From the NCBI GenBank assembly GCA_000955795.1, contig JYOB01000009.1, positions 124,001 to 188,000 on the forward strand: DNA of 64,000 bases, given 5' to 3'. A model generated the notes under the pieces. It did no database searches. It had not been told where the DNA came from and was given only the letters and a program-made list of their open reading frames with translations. This document shows, one piece after another, positions 15,376 to 23,953 of this stretch. The stretch comes from Burkholderiaceae bacterium 26. GTDB lineage: Bacteria; Pseudomonadota; Gammaproteobacteria; Burkholderiales; Burkholderiaceae. Made by a program: the position numbers and the translations under genes. Every line of letters starts with the position of its first letter. Position 1 is the first letter of the stretch.

Positions 15376-16059
15376 ATGAATCCCGAGCCGCTCTCTCTCA
15401 GCATGGATATCGTGGCGGACGACGCAGTGCTGGAAGGCACGTTGGACTGCCCTGGCAACGCAACCGGCCTGGTGATCTTTGCGCATGGCAGCGGCAGCTC
15501 GCGGCTCAGTCCGCGCAATCGATACGTTGCGGATCAGCTCCACGCCGCCGGCCTGGGCACGCTGCTGTTTGATCTGTTGAGCGCCGAAGAGGCGTCACAC
15601 GCGTCGTACCGGTTCGATATCGACCTTCTGGCACGGCGCCTGCAGACAGCCACACGCGCGGTCGGCAGCATCGCCCGCGAACGCAAATTGCGCCTCGGCT
15701 ACTTCGGCGCAAGTACAGGCGCCGCAGCCGCGATCCTGGCGGCGGCCGAACAGGACGACGCCTGCCCGATCGAAGCGGTCGTCAGCCGTGGCGGCCGTCC
15801 GGATCTTGCCGGCCAACGTGCGCTGAGCAAACTCGCCTGCCCGACCCTGCTGATCGTTGGCGCGGCCGATTTGGACGTGCTCGATCTCAACCGGCAGGCC
15901 CTGAGCCAAATGCACTGCGAAAAAGCTCTGGAGACGGTACCCCACGCAACGCACCTTTTTGAAGAGGAAGGCACGCTCGAACAGGTGGCCGAGCTGGCGC
16001 GGGCGTGGTTTGCCCGCCACCTGAGTGCAACCTCCCAACCTCACCGACACGCGAGGTAG
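15376..16059 (+). CDS. alpha/beta hydrolase (dienelactone-hydrolase-like)
   Basis: A 227-residue single-domain hydrolase. The oxyanion region VIFAHGSGSSRLSPRNRYVADQL, nucleophile elbow GYFGASTGAAAA (G-A-S-T-G), a candidate acid in LLIVGAADLDVLDLN, and His in VPHATHLFEEEG make up the expected Ser-Asp-His triad. No signal peptide is visible, so it acts in the cytosol. Proteins of this type are commonly encoded next to phosphoribosyltransferases like the one 4 bp downstream, sometimes as one fused polypeptide, which suggests a shared but unknown pathway. It is third in the phasin-led operon. Confidence 0.85.
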   Translation: MNPEPLSLSMDIVADDAVLEGTLDCPGNATGLVIFAHGSGSSRLSPRNRYVADQLHAAGLGTLLFDLLSAEEASHASYRFDIDLLARRLQTATRAVGSIARERKLRLGYFGASTGAAAAILAAAEQDDACPIEAVVSRGGRPDLAGQRALSKLACPTLLIVGAADLDVLDLNRQALSQMHCEKALETVPHATHLFEEEGTLEQVAELARAWFARHLSATSQPHRHAR

Positions 16060-16063
16060 CCCC

Positions 16064-16714
16064 ATGCGATTCAAAGATCGATTGGATGCAGCGCGCATGC
16101 TCGCGCAGGCACTCGAGAAGTACAGGGACATGCACCCGCTGGTGTTGGCCATCCCAAGGGGCGCGGTTCCAATGGGCGCACTCATCGCGCACGCACTCGG
16201 CGGTCAGCTTGATGTGGTGCTGGTTCGCAAGCTCGGCGCGCCGTTCAACCCTGAACTGGCTGTCGGCTCTATAGAAGAAGGCGGCTGGACTTACTTCGCA
16301 CCCTATGCGAGCCGCATTGGCGCGGACACCACATACCTCGAACAGGAAAGCGCCGAACAGATGGACGTCATCCGCCGGCGACGTGCGCTCTATACCCCGA
16401 ACCGCGGTCCGTATGACGTAGAAGGACGCGTCGTGATCGTGGTCGACGATGGGTTGGCAACCGGAGCTTCCATGAAGGCAGCACTCCACGCCATACGACA
16501 GCGCCATCCGCAACGCCTCATCTGCGCCGTTCCCGTGGCGGCACCGGATAGCCTGGACGAAATCCGACCGCTGGCCGATGAGGTCGTCTGCCTCTACGCG
16601 CCGCAGGGCTTCCGCGCGGTCGGCTTGTATTACGCCGATTTTCCTCAGGTGGAAGACGCCGAAGTGCGTGCTGCGTTGGGCGTGGCCCCGCAAACCGAGC
16701 GCCAGACTGGCTGA
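16064..16714 (+). CDS. phosphoribosyltransferase-family protein
   Basis: A 216-residue protein; ATG 16064 has GAGG and lies 4 bp after the hydrolase stop. The type I PRTase signature VVIVVDDGLATGASMKAAL (PRPP-binding loop) is clear. AIPRGAVPMGALIAHALGGQLDVVLVRKLGAPFNPELAVGSIEEGG forms the N-terminal half with the PPi loop. The long KLGAPFNPELAVG segment is characteristic of a subgroup often fused or adjacent to an alpha/beta hydrolase. Substrate base is unknown; it is not a recognisable Apt, Hpt or PyrE. It ends 10 bp from the convergent mgtA-type gene. Confidence 0.88.
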   Translation: MRFKDRLDAARMLAQALEKYRDMHPLVLAIPRGAVPMGALIAHALGGQLDVVLVRKLGAPFNPELAVGSIEEGGWTYFAPYASRIGADTTYLEQESAEQMDVIRRRRALYTPNRGPYDVEGRVVIVVDDGLATGASMKAALHAIRQRHPQRLICAVPVAAPDSLDEIRPLADEVVCLYAPQGFRAVGLYYADFPQVEDAEVRAALGVAPQTERQTG

Positions 16715-16724
16715 CCCGCCTGGC

Positions 16725-19331
16725 TCAATCCAAGCCGTATCTGCGCACGTACCAGGCTTTCATCACGTAGGCGCACAAGCCGTAGGCAAGGATGATCGCT
16801 GCCAGGCAGGGCCAGTAGGCTGCCGGCAGCGGCGCAAAGCCGAACAGCGCCCCGACCGATGTCAACGGCATGGCGATACCCACGCAGGCAATGGCAATGC
16901 TGGTCAGCACCAGCGCGGTGCTCGCCCGGCTTTGCACGAACGGCACCTTGGCCGTGCGGATGATATGGATGATGAGCGTCTGCGTGAGCAGCGATTCAAC
17001 GAACCACCCGGACTGGAACAGCGCCGGATTCGCCCACGCGTGAAAGACGCCGAGCAGCAGCGCATAGGTCGCGAAATCAAACAGCGAGCTGACAGGCCCC
17101 ATGTACAGCATGAACTTCAAGATGCTGCCGATCTCCCACCGTCGTGGTTTGACGAGGTAGTCCTCATCCACGTTGTCGGTCGGGATGGCGGTTTGCGAAA
17201 AGTCGTAGAGCAGGTTGTTGAGCAGCACCTGCACCGGTGCCATTGGCAGGAAGGGCAGAAACAGGCTGGCGCCCAGCACGCTGAACATGTTTCCGAAGTT
17301 CGAGCTGGCGCCCATCTTGATGTACTTGACGATGTTGCCGAACACCTTGCGCCCTTCCGTCACGCCCTCCCCCAGCACGGCCAGGCTTTTCTCCAGCAGG
17401 ATGATGTCGGCGGACTCCTTGGCAATATCGACAGCGCTATCCACGGAGATGCCGACATCCGCAGCCTTGAGCGCCGGCCCGTCGTTAATGCCGTCGCCCA
17501 TGAAGCCCACAACGTGGCCCCTGCGGTGCAGTGCCTCGACAATGGCTGCCTTTTGCGCCGGCGAAACCTTGGCGAACACCGACGCGCGCTCGGCTACCTC
17601 GGCCATCTGCTCAGGTGACATGGCTGCCAGCTCGGCGCCAAGCACCACCGGTTCCACGGCCAGCCCGACCTCGCGACAGATCTTGCGCGCAACAATCCCG
17701 TTGTCCCCAGTCAGGATCTTGACCGCCACGCCGCGGGCCTTCAATGCGGCAATGGCAGGCGCGGCCGTATCACGCGGTGGGTCGAGAAAGGCGATGTACC
17801 CCAGCAACGTCAACCCTGACTCGTCCGCCACGGCGTACTGACTTTGCTCGGGCGGCATCTCCTTGTACGCAACCGCCACGACACGGAAGCCGTCGGCGTT
17901 GAGGTTCTCCGCCAGTTGCTGCGTATCTTGGAGGTGGCTTGCCTCCAGCGGGCCAGCCTCGTCACCGCTTACGTAGCGCGCACTGACGGCCAGCACTTCT
18001 TCCACTGCCCCCTTGCAGATCAGCACGTGCGTGCCGTCGTCTTGCGCCAGCACCACCGACATGCGCCGGCGCTCGAAGTCAAACGGCAGCTCATCGATTT
18101 TCTGGAAACGCGCATGCACATCCAGGCGCTGCTCCAGCTCCACGTGCTTGAGCACGGCCACGTCCAGAAGGTTCTTCAGGCCCGACTGATAGAAGCTGTT
18201 CAGAAATGCGTACTCCAGCACCTGGTCGGATTCTTCGCCGCGCAAATCCAGGTGATGCTTGAGGATGATGCGGTCTTGCGTAAGCGTTCCGGTCTTGTCG
18301 GTGCACAGCACGTCCATCGCACCGAAGTTCTGGATGGCGTTGAGCCGTTTGACGATGACCTTCTTGCGCGACATGGCAATGGCGCCCTTGGCCAGATTGA
18401 CCGTGACGATCATCGGCAGCATCTCGGGCGTCAGGCCCACGGCCACGGCCACCGCAAACAACAGCGCCTCGAACCAGTTGCCCTTGGTCAGTCCATTGAT
18501 GAGAAAAACCGTGGGCGCCATCACCAGAATCAGCGTCAGCATCAGCCAGGTGAATCGGGTAATGCCGCGATCAAAGCTGGTCTGCACGCGTTGCGCGGCA
18601 ATCAGGTTGGCCACATGGCCAAAGGCGGTCCGGTGGCCCGTGGTCAGCACAACGGCAGTTGCGTAGCCGCTCACCACGGCGCTGCCCATGAAGCACAGGT
18701 TGGGCCGGTCGAAATCTGCCGCGGGATGGTTGTCGGAAGGCTCCGCGTGCTTTTCCTGTGGCATGGCTTCGCCAGTCAGGGCCGACTGGTTGACGAACAC
18801 ATCCTTCGCACTGAGCAGCCGCAAGTCGGCCGGGACCATATCACCGGCGGAAAGCTGAACGATATCGCCCGGCACCAGCTGCTCGATCGGGATTTCCTGG
18901 CACGCTTCGGCGCCATCGGAACCGATGCGCCGTACCGTTGCCGTGGTATGCACCATGCGCCGCAGTGCCTCCGCCGCGCGGTTCGAGCGATGCTCCTGCA
19001 GAAAGCCCAGCACAACGCTCAGCACCACCATGAACGCAATCAGCACAGCCGCCCGTACATCGCCCAACACCGCCGAGACGCCCGCCAGCGAGATCAGCAG
19101 CAGATTCAGCGGATTGACCGAGCGGCGCGCCAACTCAATCAGCACAGCTTCGTGATGGCCGTTGGCCACGCGGTTGAACCCGTATTCGCGCAGGCGCTGT
19201 GCAGCGGCTTCCTGCGTCAGGCCGTGCGTCCGGGTCTGGAGGCGCTCCAGCACGTCCTGTGAGGCAAGCGCCGACCACATTGAGAGATCGTCGGCGGGCG
19301 AATGCGGAAACGGCGCGGACGTGATGTGCAT
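16725..19331 (-). CDS. mgtA: magnesium-translocating P-type ATPase (MgtA/MgtB family)
   Basis: An 868-residue P-type ATPase; ATG 19331 gives the usual MgtA length (~850-900). The open frame extends far upstream into the outer-membrane-factor gene, but in the wrong frame. Motifs are the actuator LTGEAMP, phosphorylation CTDKTGTLT, nucleotide-binding KGAVEEVL, and hinge GDGINDGPALKAADVGI. Type IIIB features include VGLTPEMLPMIVTVNLAKGA and NNLLYDFSQTAIPTDNVDEDYL. It imports Mg2+ through the inner membrane. No PhoP box or long riboswitch-like leader is apparent. Instead a box with a TCTAAT hexamer at the usual spacing lies 64 bp upstream, suggesting FNR-type control. The Shine-Dalgarno sequence is weak. 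Confidence 0.93.
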   Translation of the reverse strand: MHITSAPFPHSPADDLSMWSALASQDVLERLQTRTHGLTQEAAAQRLREYGFNRVANGHHEAVLIELARRSVNPLNLLLISLAGVSAVLGDVRAAVLIAFMVVLSVVLGFLQEHRSNRAAEALRRMVHTTATVRRIGSDGAEACQEIPIEQLVPGDIVQLSAGDMVPADLRLLSAKDVFVNQSALTGEAMPQEKHAEPSDNHPAADFDRPNLCFMGSAVVSGYATAVVLTTGHRTAFGHVANLIAAQRVQTSFDRGITRFTWLMLTLILVMAPTVFLINGLTKGNWFEALLFAVAVAVGLTPEMLPMIVTVNLAKGAIAMSRKKVIVKRLNAIQNFGAMDVLCTDKTGTLTQDRIILKHHLDLRGEESDQVLEYAFLNSFYQSGLKNLLDVAVLKHVELEQRLDVHARFQKIDELPFDFERRRMSVVLAQDDGTHVLICKGAVEEVLAVSARYVSGDEAGPLEASHLQDTQQLAENLNADGFRVVAVAYKEMPPEQSQYAVADESGLTLLGYIAFLDPPRDTAAPAIAALKARGVAVKILTGDNGIVARKICREVGLAVEPVVLGAELAAMSPEQMAEVAERASVFAKVSPAQKAAIVEALHRRGHVVGFMGDGINDGPALKAADVGISVDSAVDIAKESADIILLEKSLAVLGEGVTEGRKVFGNIVKYIKMGASSNFGNMFSVLGASLFLPFLPMAPVQVLLNNLLYDFSQTAIPTDNVDEDYLVKPRRWEIGSILKFMLYMGPVSSLFDFATYALLLGVFHAWANPALFQSGWFVESLLTQTLIIHIIRTAKVPFVQSRASTALVLTSIAIACVGIAMPLTSVGALFGFAPLPAAYWPCLAAIILAYGLCAYVMKAWYVRRYGLD

Positions 19332-19367
19332 AGGAAATTGCGAGCAAACCGCATGGATGTGCAAACC

Positions 19368-19408
19368 ATTAGAGCGCAGGACGCGCGTGGGGCCTTGACG
19401 CAACTCAA
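19368..19408 (-). promoter_or_regulatory. FNR-like box and -10 for mgtA
   Basis: TTGACGCAACTCAA at 19395-19408 (leftward TTGAGTTGCGTCAA), 21 nt, then TCTAAT at 19373-19368 on the minus strand, a 5/6 match to TATAAT. The box overlaps the stop codon of the upstream outer-membrane-factor gene. Confidence 0.55.
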
Positions 19409-20892
19409 CGGCCATCGTTGCCTGGGCGGCTGTCGTGCGTGCCCGCCACTGGCGCTTCAATGCCGGTGCCACGCCAGCCGCCGCCCAGCGCAAGGAACAG
19501 CGCCACGGTGTCTTGCAGCCGCTGTGCACGCACCTGCAGCGTGCCGAGCACGGCTTGCTGATACTGCAGGTCGGCACTGAGCACCTGCAGATAGCCGCTA
19601 ACACCTGCACGGTAGTCTGCGTTGATCTCTTCCAGGGCGGCACTTGCCGCCGCCTGCGCGCGCAACTGTGCGTCAAGCTGCGCTGCATCGTGTTCAAGCG
19701 CACGCAGCACATCTGCCACCTGCTCAAATGAAGAGAGCACCACCTGCCGATAGCCGGCGTCGGCAGCCTGCAATGCCTGCCGGGATGCGGAGCGGCGGAA
19801 ATACAGGGTGCCGCCTTCAAACAGCGGGGCCACAAGGCTTGCCCCCACGCTCCAGGCGCCGGCTTTTGCGCCAAACAGATCGGCGCTACGGCCGCTCATC
19901 CGGGCGTAGTCTGCGCTCAGGGTCAGGCTTGGCAGCATCGCCGCCGTTGCAACACCCACCTCAGCGCTGGCTTGGTGCAGGCGCGCCTGTGCGGCCAGAA
20001 CGTCGGGCCGCTGGCGCACCAGTTCAGAGGGCACCAGCCTGGGCAGGTCCGCCGGCAGTTGCAGCCCGTTGAGCGCAACGTCTACGGCGTCTGCCTCGGA
20101 AGGAAATCGGCCGGCCAACACCGCTTGCAGATGCGCAGCCTGGTCACGCTTCTGCTCCAGCGGCGGCAGCGATGCCTCCAACGACGCCAATTGCGCAGCA
20201 AGGCTCAACTCGCTGGCATGCGCCATGACGCCGGCTTCGACCTGCGCGTGTGCAATCTCCACCTGCTCGCGCACCACGGCAATCAGGCTGCGCGTGGTGT
20301 CGATCTGCGCCTGATAGGCGGCATGCGCGATCACGGCGTTCACCAGATTGCCGGTCAGCGCGAGGTATGCCGCGGCCACCGCGTACCTTTGCCCCTCCGC
20401 TTGCGCCGCCAGCGACTCCACCGCACGCCGATTGCCACCAAAGATATCGACCGCGTAACTGATGGATGCGCCCAGCGTCCACAGCGTAAAAAGGCTTGGC
20501 GCCCCGGTCTGCCCGAGCCTGGCGGGCAACGCTGACTGACGTGACACATCGGCTGATCCAGCCACCTGCGGGTAGAACACTCCTGCGCCAGCTCGCAACA
20601 GGTCTTGCGCGGCGCGCAGGTTGGCTTCTGCCTGCTGCAGGCTCTGGTTGGCCGTAATGGCCGCCTCCATGGCCTGATCAAGCGCGGGACTGCCGAGGGC
20701 GCGCCACCAGTCTGCCGGCACTGTTGCCGCCGTAAAGCGTTGTGCAACGCCGTCTGCGGAGGCCGCCTGCGCAGGATCGCCGTCACGAAGATAGCGATCG
20801 ACGCCCGGTGCCGGAGGTGTGTGGAAATCCGGCCCGACGGCGCAGCCCCAGGCCACCGCCGCTGCAGCAATTGCCCCCGCCCCCGCTTTCAC
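19405..20892 (-). CDS. outer-membrane efflux lipoprotein (NodT/OprM family)
   Basis: A 495-residue outer-membrane factor. The signal ends in a lipobox-like AWGC (Cys17), followed by VGPDF, the classic start of NodT-type RND/MFS partners. Two repeated helical hairpin halves are visible (AAITANQSLQQAEANLRAAQDLLRAGAGVFYPQV and RPDVLAAQARLHQASAEVGVATAAMLPSLTLSA). It forms the trimeric TolC-like channel. The start overlaps the membrane-fusion gene by 4 bp (ATGA), so it is translationally coupled in the operon permease, ATPase, HlyD, outer-membrane factor. This makes a complete tripartite ABC exporter. The cargo is unknown. Confidence 0.92.
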   Translation of the reverse strand: MKAGAGAIAAAAVAWGCAVGPDFHTPPAPGVDRYLRDGDPAQAASADGVAQRFTAATVPADWWRALGSPALDQAMEAAITANQSLQQAEANLRAAQDLLRAGAGVFYPQVAGSADVSRQSALPARLGQTGAPSLFTLWTLGASISYAVDIFGGNRRAVESLAAQAEGQRYAVAAAYLALTGNLVNAVIAHAAYQAQIDTTRSLIAVVREQVEIAHAQVEAGVMAHASELSLAAQLASLEASLPPLEQKRDQAAHLQAVLAGRFPSEADAVDVALNGLQLPADLPRLVPSELVRQRPDVLAAQARLHQASAEVGVATAAMLPSLTLSADYARMSGRSADLFGAKAGAWSVGASLVAPLFEGGTLYFRRSASRQALQAADAGYRQVVLSSFEQVADVLRALEHDAAQLDAQLRAQAAASAALEEINADYRAGVSGYLQVLSADLQYQQAVLGTLQVRAQRLQDTVALFLALGGGWRGTGIEAPVAGTHDSRPGNDGR

Positions 20893-21974
20893 GAGGCCCC
20901 CTGCAGATAGACGTCGACCAGTTGGCCGGGATAGACGGCGAGCTTGTCAGGCTGCTTGAAGCGGAAAAGCAACGGCAGCACGCGCACATCCACGCGTTCG
21001 GAGCGCTGGTCGGACAACTGCACCTTGGGCGACACATACGGCTGCACGCGCACGAATTCCAGCGGCACGCTGACATCGGTGCCGCGCACAAACATGCGTG
21101 CCTGCACCGGGCCGGGCGGAAGGCGGTGCACCAGGATCTCGTCCACATACACACGCACAGCCAGCTTGTTCTGGCCGGCGCTCATCGTGACCAGTGGCAC
21201 GTTGGCCCGTGTGTAGGCGTCATAGGTGCCCTGCGGCGATACATAGCTGCCCATTGCCGTGTTCACGGACATGACAACGCCATCCATCGGCGCCCGCACG
21301 GCATATTTTTCGAGCAGCGCCGCTGCCGCTGCCGCGCCCTTCTGCAAGGCATCGCGCTGTTTTTGCAGCGTGCGGATGTCATAGCTCCAGGCGCCGGCGC
21401 GCGTCAGGTCGTACTGTCGCTGGGCAACTGCAAGATTGCCGTGCGCCACCCGTACCGCATTGGCGGCGTTGTCCATGGCATCGCGGCTGACTGCCTTGGG
21501 ATTGAGCCGGGCGGCCACCTCAAGCTTGTCCAACTGATCCTGCACGGTGCGCAAGCCGGCATCTGCGGCGCTCACCTGTGCGCGGGTGACCTCCAGCGCT
21601 TCCTTGCGCGGTTGGGCCAGCAGCGCGTTCAACTGGGCGTCGACGGCATCCGCTTGCGACTGCTGTTGCGCCGTCAGGGCGCGTTGCACGGAATCCTCGA
21701 TCTGGATCAGCACATCGCCACGCTTAACTACCTGCCCTTCCTGCACGGCGATACGCGCGACGGTGCCCGACACCTCGGCATACAGGTTCAGGTTGGCGCC
21801 GCTGGGCTGATCGCTTTCGACAATGCCGTTGGCGTAGATGCCCGTCGCGTACGGATTTGCCGCCGGTTGGAAGACTGGCGGCAGCGGCGGCCTCTGCCGT
21901 GCGTAGTAGATGGCCGCTCCAATCCCCGCCAGCGCGCCGATCACAGAGAGCACAAACAACCATCGGATCTTCAT
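20889..21974 (-). CDS. HlyD-family membrane-fusion protein (DevB-like)
   Basis: A 361-residue periplasmic adaptor anchored by one N-terminal helix (residues ~5-25, WLFVLSVIGALAGIGAAIYYA). The biotinyl-lipoyl half-motifs flank a long helical hairpin: AEVSGTVARIAVQEGQVVKRGDVLIQIED and later YAVRAPMDGVVMSVNTAMGSYV. Between them lie ~120 residues of coiled coil rich in Gln/Ala. It links the inner-membrane ABC unit to the outer-membrane channel. It overlaps both neighbours by 4 bp (ATGA), so the order ATPase-HlyD-outer-membrane factor is translationally coupled. The set resembles cyanobacterial DevBCA, which exports glycolipids. Confidence 0.92.
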   Translation of the reverse strand: MKIRWLFVLSVIGALAGIGAAIYYARQRPPLPPVFQPAANPYATGIYANGIVESDQPSGANLNLYAEVSGTVARIAVQEGQVVKRGDVLIQIEDSVQRALTAQQQSQADAVDAQLNALLAQPRKEALEVTRAQVSAADAGLRTVQDQLDKLEVAARLNPKAVSRDAMDNAANAVRVAHGNLAVAQRQYDLTRAGAWSYDIRTLQKQRDALQKGAAAAAALLEKYAVRAPMDGVVMSVNTAMGSYVSPQGTYDAYTRANVPLVTMSAGQNKLAVRVYVDEILVHRLPPGPVQARMFVRGTDVSVPLEFVRVQPYVSPKVQLSDQRSERVDVRVLPLLFRFKQPDKLAVYPGQLVDVYLQGAS

Positions 21975-22669
21975 CGCATCTCTCCGTGTTCAATGCGGCT
22001 CAGCTTGCCATCTTCCATATCGAGGATGCGGCTTGCCATGTCGAGGATGCGCGCGTCGTGCGTCACGATCACGATGCAGCGGTGCGCGTTCAGGATCTCC
22101 GTCTTCACGAACTGCATGATGGAGCGGCCGGTGTCGCCATCCAGCGATGCGGTGGGTTCATCCAGGATCAGGATGTCGGGCTGCGTGACGATGGCGCGTG
22201 CAATGGCCACGCGCTGCTGTTCACCGCCGCTGAGCTTGACCGGCGGCAACTGCGCACGGTTCTTTAGCCCCACCACATCGAGGTAGTGCATGGCCTGCTC
22301 GAGCGCTGCGTCCCACGGCACATGTCGCAGGATCAGCGGAATGGCGACGTTCTCGACCGTGGTGAGGCGCGGGAACAGGTGGTAGTCCTGGAACACGAAG
22401 CCGATCCTGCTCAGACGGAAATCGGCCAGTGCGTCGGTGCCCAGGCCCCAGATATCGACCCCGTCCACCACGGCCCGCCCGCCATCTGGGCGCAGGATGC
22501 CCGAGATCACGCTCAGCAGCGTCGTCTTGCCGCTGCCCGAAGGCCCGACGATGAACAGCATCTCGTTGAATTGGGCCTCGAAACTGACCTGCTTGAGCGC
22601 GCAGGTACGCGCCTCGCCTTCGCCAAACCATTTATCGAGGGCCTGAGCGGCAATGGCAACGTTGGCCAC
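21971..22669 (-). CDS. ABC exporter ATP-binding subunit (DevA/LolD-like)
   Basis: A 232-residue ATPase with Walker A GPSGSGKTT, Q-loop FQDYHLFP, signature LSGGEQQRVAIARAI, Walker B ILILDEPTASLD and the H-loop VTHD. No ATG fits: GTG 22669 is taken as start (VANVAIAAQALDKWFGEGEART), with TTG 22675 overlapping the permease stop as the alternative. MacB/LolD/DevA-type ATPases drive FtsX-like permeases that extrude lipids, peptides or antibiotics from the inner-membrane leaflet rather than moving them through a channel. It lies between the permease and the HlyD adaptor in a coupled operon. Confidence 0.92.
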   Translation of the reverse strand: MANVAIAAQALDKWFGEGEARTCALKQVSFEAQFNEMLFIVGPSGSGKTTLLSVISGILRPDGGRAVVDGVDIWGLGTDALADFRLSRIGFVFQDYHLFPRLTTVENVAIPLILRHVPWDAALEQAMHYLDVVGLKNRAQLPPVKLSGGEQQRVAIARAIVTQPDILILDEPTASLDGDTGRSIMQFVKTEILNAHRCIVIVTHDARILDMASRILDMEDGKLSRIEHGEMR

Positions 22670-22671
22670 GA

Positions 22672-23808
22672 TCAACCCCGGAAGATGTCGAAGGGTTCGA
22701 TGCGAAGTACCTTGCGTACCCCGATGTAGCCCGATATGCCGGCAATCACAACCACCATGGCCAGCGCCAGCATCAGATTGGTGAACGTGATCATGGCCGC
22801 ATAGTCCGGAATGCGAAGACGCACCAGCGCGATCGACGCGGCACATAGGCCGATGCCCAGCCCGTAGCCAACCAGCGCCACGAACGTAGCCTGGAAGACA
22901 ATCATCGTGACCAGCTCGCGCCCCTTGGCCCCAATGGCCTTGAGTGCGCCAAAGCGTTCCAGGTTTTCCAGGATGAAGGTGTAGAACGTCTGCCCCGATA
23001 TCGACAACCCCACCACGAAGCTGATCACCGTCATCAGCAGGATGTTGGTTCCAAGCCCTGTCTGGTAGGTATAGAAGTGCGAGATGCGGCCGATGAACTC
23101 TTCCTTGGTCAGGGCGCGATAGCCGAGCCGGTCTACCGCGCGTTCAATTGCAGCAATGTCGGCGTCGGACTTGGGCTCGATCAGGATGTACGACATCGTG
23201 TAGCGCGTGCCGGGCAGATACTGCACAGCGCGGCGGTACGTTGTGTACAGGGTGGGTACGCCAAACAATCCGCTGGTCGCCACCTCGCCAATGCCGACGA
23301 TCACCCCTCGATGGTCATTGACTTCGAACTCCGTGCCGATATGTGGGTTTTCCAGCTTCCCGAACTCGGCGTCCTGGATGACGATGAAGGCGTTGTCGCC
23401 GTACAGATCCTGGATGCGGCCGCTGAGCATGTGCGGGCGGCCGAACAGGCTGGTGTCGTCAATGCCGACGACGGTGACCGGCTGATAGGTTCCGCTCTTC
23501 AGGCGCACAAGTGCGCCGCCTGAATACAGTGGAACGGCAAATTTCACTCCGTGAATGCTGCGTACCGCATCAAGAACGTAATCCGGCATGCCGATCGAAT
23601 TGGCCACGGTGTTGACGGCCGGGTCCATCACCCACATTCGCGCGCCGATGTTGTACACGGCAGACGAAGACCGATTGAGCACGCCCGCAAACAGCGACGT
23701 CATCTCGATCATCAGAAACACCGCAAACGTAATACCCACCAGCAAGCCGCTCAGCTTGGCCTTGTCATTGACCAGCAGCTTGTAGGCGAGTTTGAGAATG
23801 GCTTGCAC
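22672..23808 (-). CDS. ABC exporter permease (FtsX/MacB fold, DevC-like)
   Basis: A 378-residue permease. GTG 23808 is chosen because AGGGGG precedes it; an in-frame codon at 23829 is the alternative. There is one N-terminal membrane helix (LSGLLVGITFAVFLMIEMTSLF), a large periplasmic domain of ~220 residues, and three C-terminal helices (ILLMTVISFVVGLSISGQTFYTFILEN, FVALVGYGLGIGLCAASIALV, LMLALAMVVVIAGISGYIGV), the MacB topology. RFGALKAIGAKGRELV is the coupling helix to the ATPase. First gene of the exporter operon. The promoter 76-116 bp upstream has an FNR-like box, so export may be induced at low oxygen. Confidence 0.9.
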   Translation of the reverse strand: MQAILKLAYKLLVNDKAKLSGLLVGITFAVFLMIEMTSLFAGVLNRSSSAVYNIGARMWVMDPAVNTVANSIGMPDYVLDAVRSIHGVKFAVPLYSGGALVRLKSGTYQPVTVVGIDDTSLFGRPHMLSGRIQDLYGDNAFIVIQDAEFGKLENPHIGTEFEVNDHRGVIVGIGEVATSGLFGVPTLYTTYRRAVQYLPGTRYTMSYILIEPKSDADIAAIERAVDRLGYRALTKEEFIGRISHFYTYQTGLGTNILLMTVISFVVGLSISGQTFYTFILENLERFGALKAIGAKGRELVTMIVFQATFVALVGYGLGIGLCAASIALVRLRIPDYAAMITFTNLMLALAMVVVIAGISGYIGVRKVLRIEPFDIFRG

Positions 23809-23883
23809 ATGGCCCCCTTGGCCATGCACGGCAGACAGGGGTGCGCCCCGGGGTGATATCGACCGGCCGATGCATGTGCATCA

Positions 23884-23924
23884 ACGATAGCGATTCGGGG
23901 GCCGCGGCCTTTGATGTGTCGCAA
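23884..23924 (-). promoter_or_regulatory. FNR-like box and -10 for the ABC exporter operon
   Basis: TTGATGTGTCGCAA at 23911-23924 (leftward TTGCGACACATCAA), 21 nt, then TATCGT at 23889-23884 on the minus strand. The box is one base different from the one at 7883. Confidence 0.65.
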
Positions 23925-23953
23925 GGCCGTGGCGAGTCCTGCGGCTGAGTGCG

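Noticed and set aside
17844-19262. 472-codon open frame antisense to mgtA
   Set aside because: It mirrors the ATPase codons and has no family features or ribosome binding site.
19332-19874. N-terminal extension of MgtA by 181 residues
   Set aside because: It overlaps the outer-membrane-factor gene in a different frame; the usual MgtA length is reached from ATG 19331.
20742-22286. 514-codon rightward frame opposite the outer-membrane factor and HlyD genes
   Set aside because: Both sense genes show full motifs and coupled overlaps; the antisense product looks random.
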